Assembly: GCA_946410525.1 (NCBI GenBank)
Contig: CAMKAQ010000010.1
Span: 1-12,715 of the forward strand
Length of the DNA stretch: 12,715 nucleotides
Direction: 5' to 3'
Origin: an uncultured Caryophanales bacterium
GTDB lineage: Bacteria; Bacillota_I; Bacilli_A; RFN20; CAG-826
This document shows, one piece after another, positions 7,218-12,715 of this stretch. The position numbers and the translations under genes are program-made. The notes under the pieces were generated by a model. The model searched no databases and was not told the DNA's origin. It worked only from the letters and a program-made list of their open reading frames with translations. How positions within the stretch are numbered: the first letter of the stretch is position 1; the number at the start of each line of letters is the position of its first letter.

Positions 7218-7849
7218 TATTTAAGTCCTCCTTCGAGCGCTTTGACGTCTTCTTCGCTGATCACCATGGTGTTCGCGTTGAGGATGTCGTAGACGCTGAT
7301 GTTGTTAAGGGCGCGGACCTCGAGGGCTTCGATGTTCGTTGCGCTCTTGACGAGTTTCTCATCGCTTCCGACCAAGAGAACTTTGCCTTCAGCCTTGATG
7401 GTCTTGAGTGATTCGGCCATGGCTTTGGTGCTGATCTTGGCGAGTTTGAGGCTGTCCACGACGAGGAGGCCTTTAGCAGCCTTCTGGGAGAGGACGGTCT
7501 TCATAGCAAGGGCGTGAGCCTTCTTGTTCTGAGAAACGGTGTAGTTCTGATTGCCATCTGGTCCGAAGACGGTTCCACCGCCGACCCAGATTGGGGAGCG
7601 GCTGCTACCCGCACGGGCGCGTCCGGTACCTTTTTGACGATATGGCTTCTTGCCGCCACCGGAGACTTCGTGTCTCTTCTTGGTTTTGGCAGTGGCCTGA
7701 CGGGCGTTGGCGCTCTGAGCGACGACGGCGTCATGGATGGCTTGTTCGTTTTTCTCGGTGATGCCGAATACCTCGGCGCTGAGTTTGACGTCTCCGACTT
7801 TTTCGCCGGCGAGATTAACGACTGGCAAACTGATTTTCTTTTCCGCCAT
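7217..7849 (-). CDS. rplD: 50S ribosomal protein L4
   Basis: L4 binds 23S rRNA and lines the exit tunnel with an extended loop, visible here at residues 61-97 (EVSGGGKKPYRQKGTGRARA, then GSSRSPIWVGGGTVFGP). In E. coli it also represses its own S10 operon by binding the mRNA leader; the long leader upstream of S10 makes a similar role possible here, but no such site can be proven from sequence. The 210 residues are normal for the family. A GAAAGGAG site precedes the start, which lies 2 bases after the L3 stop. Confidence 0.98.
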   Translation of the reverse strand: MAEKKISLPVVNLAGEKVGDVKLSAEVFGITEKNEQAIHDAVVAQSANARQATAKTKKRHEVSGGGKKPYRQKGTGRARAGSSRSPIWVGGGTVFGPDGNQNYTVSQNKKAHALAMKTVLSQKAAKGLLVVDSLKLAKISTKAMAESLKTIKAEGKVLLVGSDEKLVKSATNIEALEVRALNNISVYDILNANTMVISEEDVKALEGGLK

Positions 7850-7851
7850 TG

Positions 7852-8535
7852 TTATTCTCCTTTCTTCGCAAGATCAACAAGTGGCTTGACCTCTGGCTTA
7901 CCGAACTGCTTGAGGATCGCGCTTCTGATCATGACGAGACCTTTCTTGGCTCCTGGGATGCCACCCTTGACAAGGATGTAGTTCTTCTCAGCGCTAGTCT
8001 CGATGACGGTGACGTTGAGGAGGGTGGTCTGTTCATCACCCCAGTGTCCGCTCATTCTCTTGCCTGGAATGACGCGGTTGTTGTCACGGCCGTTGTTAGC
8101 AAGGGAACCGATCTGACGGTGATAGCCAGAACCATGACCCTTTGGACCGATGTGGGCACCGTAGTGTTTGATGACACCACTGTAACCGTGACCTTTGGAT
8201 GTGCCGATGATGTCAACGACTTCACCAGCCTGGAAGAGATCGGCGGTGAGGTTCTCACCAACGTTCTTTCCGTAGATTTCCTCACCCTTTAATTCGAAGA
8301 GGTGAGCTTTGGCAGCGACGCCGGCTTTCTTGTAGACGCCAAGCTCAGGTTTGTTGAGGCGGCGTTCGGCGATATCTTCGTAGCCAACTTTGAGGGCTTC
8401 GTAACCATCTTTCTCGATGGTCTTCTTGCCAACGATGACGTTTGGAAGGACTTCGATGACGGTAACTGGATACATAGTTCCGTCAGCGGCGAAGACTTCA
8501 GTCATGCCCATTTTTCTTCCGATGATGGATTTCAT
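7852..8535 (-). CDS. rplC: 50S ribosomal protein L3
   Basis: L3 is an early 50S assembly protein whose long loop reaches the peptidyl transferase centre. It begins MKSIIGRKMGMTEVFAADG, a family hallmark, and has GTSKGHGYSGVIKHYG, HGSGYHRQIGS, GKRMSGHWGDEQTT and the ending ILVKGGIPGAKKGLVMIRSA. The 227 residues are slightly long but within range. The central loop departs from the usual FHRxPGSIG (HRQIGSLANNG here), a modest difference. An AAGGAGG site precedes the start. It is the second gene of the operon, 13 bases after S10. Confidence 0.97.
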   Translation of the reverse strand: MKSIIGRKMGMTEVFAADGTMYPVTVIEVLPNVIVGKKTIEKDGYEALKVGYEDIAERRLNKPELGVYKKAGVAAKAHLFELKGEEIYGKNVGENLTADLFQAGEVVDIIGTSKGHGYSGVIKHYGAHIGPKGHGSGYHRQIGSLANNGRDNNRVIPGKRMSGHWGDEQTTLLNVTVIETSAEKNYILVKGGIPGAKKGLVMIRSAILKQFGKPEVKPLVDLAKKGE

Positions 8536-8548
8536 TCTTCAGTCCTCC

Positions 8549-8863
8549 TTATTTCGCTGTGACATCGATGTCGACGCCGTTTGGAAGATCAAGCTTCCTG
8601 ATGGCATCGATGGTCTCTTTGTTTGGACCAACGACGTCGATTAATCTCTTGTGAGTTCTGATTTCGAACTGCTCGCGGCTATCCTTGTACTTGAAGGTAG
8701 CACGGAGAATCGTGTAGACCTGCTTCTCGGTTGGGAGCGGGACAGGACCGACGATTTTCACATTGAAGTGATTCGCTATTTCTACGATCTTCTGGACGGC
8801 GACGTCGAGAATCTTGTGATCGTAAGCCTGCAAACGAATGCGCAGTACTTGCTGTTTCGCCAT
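8549..8863 (-). CDS. rpsJ: 30S ribosomal protein S10 (NusE), first gene of the operon
   Basis: S10 is a 30S head protein and, as NusE, a partner of NusB and NusG in transcription antitermination and transcription-translation coupling. The 104 residues match the family: [20 protein letters not shown], then [20 protein letters not shown], and [20 protein letters not shown]. The start has a TAAGGAGG site 7 bases upstream. It opens the ribosomal run; upstream there is no tuf, fusA, rpsG or rpsL, only a divergent non-ribosomal gene. Confidence 0.98.
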   Translation of the reverse strand: MAKQQVLRIRLQAYDHKILDVAVQKIVEIANHFNVKIVGPVPLPTEKQVYTILRATFKYKDSREQFEIRTHKRLIDVVGPNKETIDAIRKLDLPNGVDIDVTAK

Positions 8864-8990
8864 GAATTTTCCTCCTTATTTCTTCAGGCTTGCTTTTGCT
8901 AGCTCCATGCGAGTTCCCTGACTAAGTCGAGTACCTTAACAACGGCATTCGGCGTGTCAGCAACATCGCACTTCATCGCTGGCGTCAGCG
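8864..8990 (-). promoter_or_regulatory. Untranslated leader of the S10 operon with alternative hairpins
   Basis: The predicted transcript start near 8990 leaves a leader of about 127 nt before S10. Two hairpins compete for the same CAGCG segment. One is at 8977-8990 (CGCUG-ACGC-CAGCG, 5 perfect pairs). The other is at 8958-8981 (CAGCGAUG pairing with UGUUGCUG, 8 pairs including G-U, loop of 8). Mutually exclusive stems plus the length suggest autogenous control, as with the L4-controlled S10 leader of E. coli, but the match to any known leader family is unproven. Confidence 0.4.
8899..8976 (-). other. Possible upstream reading frame of 25 codons in the S10 leader
   Basis: An ATG at 8976 opens a 25-codon frame ending in TAG at 8899-8901, 35 bases before the S10 start. 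The peptide starts MKCDVADTPNAVVKV and ends RELAWS. No Shine-Dalgarno site precedes the ATG, and it would lie only about 14 nt from the predicted 5' end. The same frame stays open upstream to 9108, so this may be a leader peptide, a remnant of a displaced gene, or chance. Confidence 0.2.
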
Positions 8991-8996
8991 TGTATG

Positions 8997-9026
8997 AGTA
9001 TATTCCCGCGTACGAGGGCACGTCAA
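8997..9026 (-). promoter_or_regulatory. Main predicted promoter of the S10 operon
   Basis: On the minus strand a -35 box TTGACG (9021-9026) and a -10 box TATACT (8997-9002) are separated by 18 bases. Each matches the sigma-A consensus at five of six positions, and an A/T-rich stretch lies just upstream of the -35. Transcription should start near 8990. Confidence 0.7.
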
Positions 9027-9052
9027 CAAAAAAATGAAAAATATTTTCGATG

Positions 9053-9080
9053 GTTATGGCACTTTTGCGAAAATCGTCAA
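9053..9080 (-). promoter_or_regulatory. Possible second, upstream promoter of the S10 operon
   Basis: A second TTGACG (9075-9080) is followed after 16 bases by CATAAC (9053-9058), with a TGC directly in front of it as in extended -10 elements. It is weaker than the promoter at 8997-9026 but points the same way; tandem promoters are common for ribosomal operons. Confidence 0.35.
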
Positions 9081-9126
9081 GAGCTGTCCAAAAAAGTGTC
9101 GAAATGGCCTATATTTGGCTTATTCT

Positions 9127-9140
9127 TTGTGCATTGTGCA
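9127..9140. repeat. Perfect tandem 7-mer TTGTGCA x2
   Basis: Two adjacent copies of TTGTGCA are followed within ten bases by a related TTTGCA. The site lies in the AT-rich middle of the divergent intergenic region, so it could be a regulator binding site, but nothing ties it to a known family. Confidence 0.3.
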
Positions 9141-9176
9141 TAAATTTGCATTCTTTTATATGCCGAAAAACGATTT

Positions 9177-9210
9177 TTGACACCCTTCACTTTTATCCTT
9201 TTTTGAGATT
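9177..9210 (+). promoter_or_regulatory. Candidate promoter of the hydrolase gene
   Basis: A perfect -35 hexamer TTGACA (9177-9182) lies about 90 bases before the hydrolase start. The region one spacer downstream is T-rich and offers only a poor -10 match (around TTTTGA at 9201-9206), so the assignment is weak. The gene has its own site TGGAGGT at 9257-9263. Confidence 0.3.
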
Positions 9211-9269
9211 TCTTTAACCGCGAATACCTTTTTTAAGCAATAATTAGGGGGTCATTTGGAGGTAACCCG

Positions 9270-10451
9270 ATGGACATCTTTGGATATTTGAACAAGTTCG
9301 GTGGCTATAGCTTCGAGGAGAAACCTTTCTCCGAATCAGATAGCCTCGTCTTTTCCCAGTTAAGTTACCTCAAATTCGAATATGGGTTCTCCGCTTTATC
9401 GTGCGGAGACGAGTACGTCGAACTCAAAAAGTTCGCTGACCTCTCCGACAAAACCCTTTTGGCCCATGGCACAAGCGATCCGGCCATGTATAACCAGTTC
9501 TGGCTCAAGATTTTGGAGTGCCCCCGCTTCTCCACCTTGAAAATCGGGCATATCGAATCCCATTTCAGCGTCGACGACTGCATCCAGTACATGGCGATGA
9601 CCTTCATCGGCAAAGGACCGATGAGATATATCGTCTTCCGTGGCACCGACGGAAGCCTTGTCGGTTGGAAGGAAGACTGCAACCTCGCGACCATGAAGGA
9701 GATCCCTTCCCAGAAACTTGCGAAGGATTATGTCACTAAGATCGTCAAACATCGTCTTTTCCCATTCACCATCATCGGCCATAGCAAAGGCGGCAACCTC
9801 GCGATGTATGCGACCCTCATGATGAAATGGAGATATTACGCGCGATTCAAAGGCTGCTATTGTCATGATGGCCCTGGATTCCAAGATCCAAAGGTCTTCA
9901 GCAAGAGAGCCTTAGATAAACTCACCCCAAGAATCCATAAGGTCATTCCAGGCGAATCCCTTATCGGACTTCTTCTCAACCAAGTCTGCTCATACAAAGT
10001 CATATCCGCGAATGAGAAAGCCTCTTTCTTCCAGCACAGCATCTTCAAGTGGGATCTTGATGAGGAGACAGGCGAACTCATTGAGCTTGAGAGGAATTCA
10101 AACGCCTCAAAGACCAAGCAGACCATGTTCACCAACTGGCTTTCCTCTCTTAGCAAGAAAGACTTAGTCCTCATGACTGAGTGCCTCTTCGATATCCTCC
10201 AGGCCAAAGACAGAAAGACCATCTATGAGGTCATGGCCTTAGGCAAGCTTGATTTAGGAATCGCTCTTATCAAAGGGTGGATGAAGTACGACGAGCAAAC
10301 GAGAAAGACCCTCAAGGACAACCTCTTCTCCGCCTTCACCTATTACAAGGCCGCGAAAGAAGAAATCGCTGCCTCATACGGGCCTAAGAAAGAGAAGAAA
10401 CCTAAGAAAGGCGTCTTCAGTATCTTCAAAAAGAAAAAGACCGACAAATAG
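9270..10451 (+). CDS. DUF2974 (Mbeg1-like) alpha/beta hydrolase
   Basis: A 393-residue predicted serine hydrolase. Family hallmarks in order: VFRGTDGSLVGWKEDCN (122-138), the nucleophile elbow IIGHSKGGNLAMYA with Ser172, YCHDGPGF (197-204) with Asp200, VIPGESLIGLLL (225-236) and QHSIFKW with His256. Ser172 and His256, with Asp200 as a possible acid, would be the catalytic set. Bacterial members have been annotated as lipase-like, but the substrate is unknown. No signal peptide or membrane helix is visible, so it should be cytoplasmic. After residue 290 comes a helical region and a strongly basic tail (KKEKKPKKGVFSIFKKKK, residues about 375-392) that might bind acidic membrane surfaces. The start follows TGGAGGT by 6 bases. 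It is divergent from the S10 operon and shares its GC-rich codon use. Confidence 0.88.
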   Translation: MDIFGYLNKFGGYSFEEKPFSESDSLVFSQLSYLKFEYGFSALSCGDEYVELKKFADLSDKTLLAHGTSDPAMYNQFWLKILECPRFSTLKIGHIESHFSVDDCIQYMAMTFIGKGPMRYIVFRGTDGSLVGWKEDCNLATMKEIPSQKLAKDYVTKIVKHRLFPFTIIGHSKGGNLAMYATLMMKWRYYARFKGCYCHDGPGFQDPKVFSKRALDKLTPRIHKVIPGESLIGLLLNQVCSYKVISANEKASFFQHSIFKWDLDEETGELIELERNSNASKTKQTMFTNWLSSLSKKDLVLMTECLFDILQAKDRKTIYEVMALGKLDLGIALIKGWMKYDEQTRKTLKDNLFSAFTYYKAAKEEIAASYGPKKEKKPKKGVFSIFKKKKTDK

Positions 10452-10605
10452 CCGCAAATACAATTCAGCGGAAACCTTTAGTCCAAATTGCCATTTTATA
10501 TGAAATTCACAACCGGGAAAATGGATGGTGGGCTTTCCAAAAGCACGCATACTACCACAACATTGGAATATACTGTTTAAAACAAATTATTAAACCCGCC
10601 TAAAG
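10452..10605 (+). other. Intergenic region before the ABC transporter genes
   Basis: This 154-base stretch separates the hydrolase from the ABC ATPase. A 4-bp CCGC/GCGG inverted repeat just after the hydrolase stop has no U-tract, so no clear terminator is seen. A TATACT at 10569-10574 resembles a -10 box but lacks a good -35. A 26-codon reading frame (10500-10580) with no ribosome binding site also lies here. Confidence 0.5.
10500..10580 (+). other. Possible 26-residue small ORF before the ABC genes
   Basis: An ATG at 10500 opens a 26-codon frame ending in TAA at 10578-10580, 25 bases ahead of the ATPase gene. The peptide has a Gly-Gly pair followed by a Ser/Thr-rich stretch (MDGGLSKSTHTTTTLEYTV is its C-terminal part). 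It has no cysteine, so it is not a lanthipeptide precursor of the usual kind, and there is no Shine-Dalgarno site. Frames this short arise by chance. Confidence 0.15.
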
Positions 10606-11301
10606 ATGTTTGAGATAAAAGGAATAACTAAGAAATATTGGAGAAAGACCGTTTTAGATAACGTTTCTTTCGAAGTCGACAAAGGAAAGATATGTGCGCT
10701 CTGTGGTGTAAATGGGGCAGGCAAAACCACACTACTTAAAATCATGTCGGGCCTAGTCGCTCCAAAATCGGGCATGCTGTTATTCAATGGTGAGCCTTTC
10801 GTCTTTGGAGAAAGGCCTGTTGTTTCGTGTCTTATAGAGGAGCCTAAATTCTACCCCCATTTAACCGGCTTTGATAACCTATGGCTTTTGTATCAGCTTT
10901 CAGGCGGAAAAGACAAAGAAGTCATCCACTCAGCAATGGAAAAAGTCGGTCTTAAAGCCAAAGAAAACATAAAATACAGCAAGTATTCTCTTGGAATGAA
11001 GAAAAGGCTTTATCTCGCTTTTTCAATAATGAGAGATTCCGATTTGATTCTCTTAGATGAACCATTCAACGGGCTTGACCCTCTTGCAGTCAAAAAGATA
11101 AAAGAAATCGTTGTCGATTTAAGCAAACAAGGCAAAACAATCCTTCTAAGCAGCCATATGATCGTGGAACTCGAAGATATAGTCGACGCAGCAATATTCA
11201 TCGACCATGGCAAAATCATCTACAACAACAAAAACGCTTCTGGGACCGAACTACACAAACTGTTTCTTGAGATGGTCCCAGCAGAAGGTGAAGCCGAATG
11301 A
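10606..11301 (+). CDS. ABC transporter ATP-binding protein, bacitracin/lantibiotic (BcrA-like) type
   Basis: The 231-residue nucleotide-binding subunit of an ABC exporter. Motifs: Walker A GVNGAGKT (34-41), signature YSLGMKKR (127-134), Walker B LILLDEP (147-153), D-loop NGLDP (155-159) and switch His184. At the Q-loop position the sequence is LIEEPKFYPHLTG (76-88): a Glu replaces the Gln, the E-loop seen in lantibiotic-immunity and bacitracin-resistance ATPases such as LanF and BcrA. It forms an ATGA-overlap operon with two permease genes. The most likely role is export of, or resistance to, a peptide antibiotic; the substrate is inference. No Shine-Dalgarno site precedes the ATG, yet it is the first possible start in frame (a TAA lies at 10591). 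Codon use is more AT-rich than upstream genes. Confidence 0.93.
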   Translation: MFEIKGITKKYWRKTVLDNVSFEVDKGKICALCGVNGAGKTTLLKIMSGLVAPKSGMLLFNGEPFVFGERPVVSCLIEEPKFYPHLTGFDNLWLLYQLSGGKDKEVIHSAMEKVGLKAKENIKYSKYSLGMKKRLYLAFSIMRDSDLILLDEPFNGLDPLAVKKIKEIVVDLSKQGKTILLSSHMIVELEDIVDAAIFIDHGKIIYNNKNASGTELHKLFLEMVPAEGEAE

Positions 11302-12269
11302 TCATAAGGGTTGTTCGCCACGAGCTAAAACTTGTTTGGAGTCGTTTTTGGGTCCTTCTTTTGGTCGTTGCGTTTCTTGTCGGAGCTTTGACGCTACTAT
11401 CGCATATACCAGATTTCTATGAAACAATCGTGGCAGAAGCGAGACCAGATGGAGTAGCGAAGGCCGAACTATTGAGTCAGTATCGTGCCGCTCTCGAGGC
11501 GCTCGACCCGTCAGAGAAAAGCAAAATCGCCCTTTTGAATTTCTTTCTAAAAACAAACACAGATCAATTTGAATATTTTGAATTGGCCAACATCACCACC
11601 CACTATCTAGGGGCGGAAAGCCTAGCCACCTCCTACTCTTTCATAGAAGGTGCAGCGTTGTTAACGGTCCCACTAGGCATCGTGCTAGGTTTGTTATTGT
11701 TCGTGATTCCTTCTAAAAACGGTTCAATTCAGATGGAGCTTTCCTCAGGAATAAAAAGAAGTAGTTTATTGCTTGGAAAAATAATTGTTGGCTTTTCTGC
11801 GTTGCTACTTTATTGCTTAATCTCCGTTTCTGTTTCTCTTATCGCGGCAAAAGATAATCTTAATCAGCTATTCCTGTTTGCGTATAGGGATGGTTATGCT
11901 TCCGCAACGTTTGGTTCGCTGTTATGTATGAAATCTTTAGGAATGTTAACAGGGGGCGTTTTCTTCTTTGTTGCTTCTTCGTTATTAGGAATCGTTCTTC
12001 CTCGTTCATATCTTGGTCCATCAATCATCTTTGCCGTCTTCTTTCTGTGTTTTCTCTTCTCGAACGTTAAGGCTCCGAAATGGGGTTATTACGGAGAGCC
12101 GTCAGGATTGTCTTTTAAAACGCTTTTCTTGATTCCTTTTTCAAACATCTTCCTCGCTTCAAATTTTGGTTTCCTCGACGAGAGCGCAATCGTATCTGCC
12201 GTATACCTATTATTGACAGCGGGATTAGTATCCGGGCTCTTTGTTTATATCAAAAAGGCTAATGTATGA
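11298..12269 (+). CDS. ABC-2 type transporter permease
   Basis: A 323-residue membrane subunit partnering the ATPase just upstream. Six hydrophobic segments are visible at about residues 17-35, 117-137, 158-183, 209-234, 241-256 and 298-317, with an 80-residue loop after the first helix that should lie outside the membrane. This matches the ABC-2/BcrB layout. The segment ELSSGIKRSSLLLGKII (147-163) fits the usual cytoplasmic coupling region after helix 2. The start overlaps the ATPase stop as ATGA with an AAGGTG site upstream, so translation is coupled. The stop overlaps the next gene in the same way. Sequence-level substrate clues are absent. Confidence 0.88.
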   Translation: MIIRVVRHELKLVWSRFWVLLLVVAFLVGALTLLSHIPDFYETIVAEARPDGVAKAELLSQYRAALEALDPSEKSKIALLNFFLKTNTDQFEYFELANITTHYLGAESLATSYSFIEGAALLTVPLGIVLGLLLFVIPSKNGSIQMELSSGIKRSSLLLGKIIVGFSALLLYCLISVSVSLIAAKDNLNQLFLFAYRDGYASATFGSLLCMKSLGMLTGGVFFFVASSLLGIVLPRSYLGPSIIFAVFFLCFLFSNVKAPKWGYYGEPSGLSFKTLFLIPFSNIFLASNFGFLDESAIVSAVYLLLTAGLVSGLFVYIKKANV

Positions 12270-12715
12270 AACAAATAGGAAGCGTTTTTTCATTTGAATG
12301 GAACAAATTTAGGAAGGATTTGCCGAGGATAATCCTATTTGGGGTTATCTTTGCTTCAATCATTCTTGTAACGTTCTATTTCGTTTTTATGAGAATGGGC
12401 ACAAACAGCTATTGTTCTGGAGAAAGCTATTCTTTGGAGTGGACCGCTGAAATTGAGGCCCAATGCAAAGAGCGGATGGACTATTACTATTTGAATTATC
12501 TTATCGCCACGGGAAAAGAGAATCCTCCAGAGGGTGGTTTTATCATTCTTCCGCCTGAGTTGAGCTTGAAAGAATACCTGTACTACAAAACGTTGTTAGA
12601 GACAAAAGTGCCTTATACCATTAGCGGTTTTTCAGAACCGGGCAATTATTTATTCCCAACTCACTCAGTAGGTTGCTCGGATTATCCTTTCCTTCCTTCT
12701 TTCAGGATGTTTATG
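12266..12715 (+). CDS. Second ABC-2 permease subunit, N-terminal part (cut by window edge)
   Basis: A reading frame begins at the ATGA overlap with the previous permease and stays open for all 150 visible codons to the right edge. It starts MKQIGSVFSFEWNKFRKDLP, followed by one strong membrane helix (about 22-42) and then a long hydrophilic loop with several Tyr and three Cys (SYCSGESYS, EAQCKERM, SVGCSDYP). The layout of a cytoplasmic basic N-terminus, helix 1 and a large outer loop is that of an ABC-2 permease and parallels the gene before it. AAGG lies 7 bases before the ATG. The family call rests on context and topology, since the conserved second half is missing. Confidence 0.8.
   Translation, partial: MKQIGSVFSFEWNKFRKDLPRIILFGVIFASIILVTFYFVFMRMGTNSYCSGESYSLEWTAEIEAQCKERMDYYYLNYLIATGKENPPEGGFIILPPELSLKEYLYYKTLLETKVPYTISGFSEPGNYLFPTHSVGCSDYPFLPSFRMFM

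Larger units (their letters stand above)
9027..9269. other. AT-rich part of the divergent intergenic region
   Basis: This stretch between the S10 promoter and the hydrolase start is AT-rich and has no convincing gene on either strand. It holds the candidate second S10 promoter, the 7-mer repeat, the plus-strand TTGACA and several T-runs. No terminator is seen, as expected between divergent genes. Confidence 0.6.

Noticed and set aside
9396..9884. Minus-strand frame of 162 codons inside the hydrolase gene
   Set aside because: The plus-strand hydrolase shows all family motifs, and this frame has no recognisable features or start signals.
10451..10472. Possible terminator after the hydrolase gene
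   Set aside because: Only a 4-bp CCGC/GCGG pairing with a 12-base loop and no U-tract.
11298..12269. Mycoplasma-type code with TGA as tryptophan
   Set aside because: The ATPase and first permease both end in TGA exactly at coupled ATGA junctions, and tryptophans are written TGG throughout.

Overview
The window is a bacterial chromosome segment with two parts. Positions 1-8863 are one unbroken minus-strand run of 19 ribosomal protein genes in the classical S10-spc order: S10, L3, L4, L23, L2, S19, L22, S3, L16, L29, S17, L14, L24, L5, S14, S8, L6, L18 and the start of S5, which runs off the left edge. Nearly every gene has a strong AGGAGG-type ribosome binding site and a gap of about 2-25 bases to its neighbour. 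The exceptions are a 76-base AT-rich gap between L23 and L2 and a 17-base S3/L16 overlap.

The four-cysteine (zinc-type) short S14, the strong Shine-Dalgarno sites and the DUF2974-type hydrolase next door suggest a low-to-medium GC member of the Bacillota, perhaps on the Bacilli/Erysipelotrichia/Tenericutes side. This placement is inference. UGA acts as a stop (both ABC genes whose ends are visible finish with TGA), so the Mycoplasma code is not in use.

Positions 8864-9269 are a 406-base divergent intergenic region. On the minus strand it holds a good sigma-A promoter for the ribosomal operon (TTGACG, 18-base spacer, TATACT). This gives a leader of about 127 nt with two mutually exclusive hairpins and a possible 25-codon upstream reading frame. 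On the plus strand it should hold the promoter of the next gene.

Positions 9270-12715 are plus strand. First comes a cytoplasmic alpha/beta hydrolase of the DUF2974 (Mbeg1-like) family with GHSKGG and QH motifs and a lysine-rich tail. After a 154-base gap comes a translationally coupled ABC transporter: an ATPase with a Glu in the Q-loop position, as in bacitracin/lantibiotic-type exporters, a six-helix ABC-2 permease, and the start of a second permease cut by the right edge. The transporter genes look more AT-rich than the rest of the window.

The main oddity is that several ribosomal proteins carry disordered tails: Ala/Lys/Glu/Pro-rich N-termini on L5, L22 and L23, an Arg/Gly-rich N-terminus on S5, an acidic C-terminus on S17 and a short tail on S3. 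S3 also has an unusual set of four cysteines. No mobile element, CRISPR array, tRNA or rRNA was seen.
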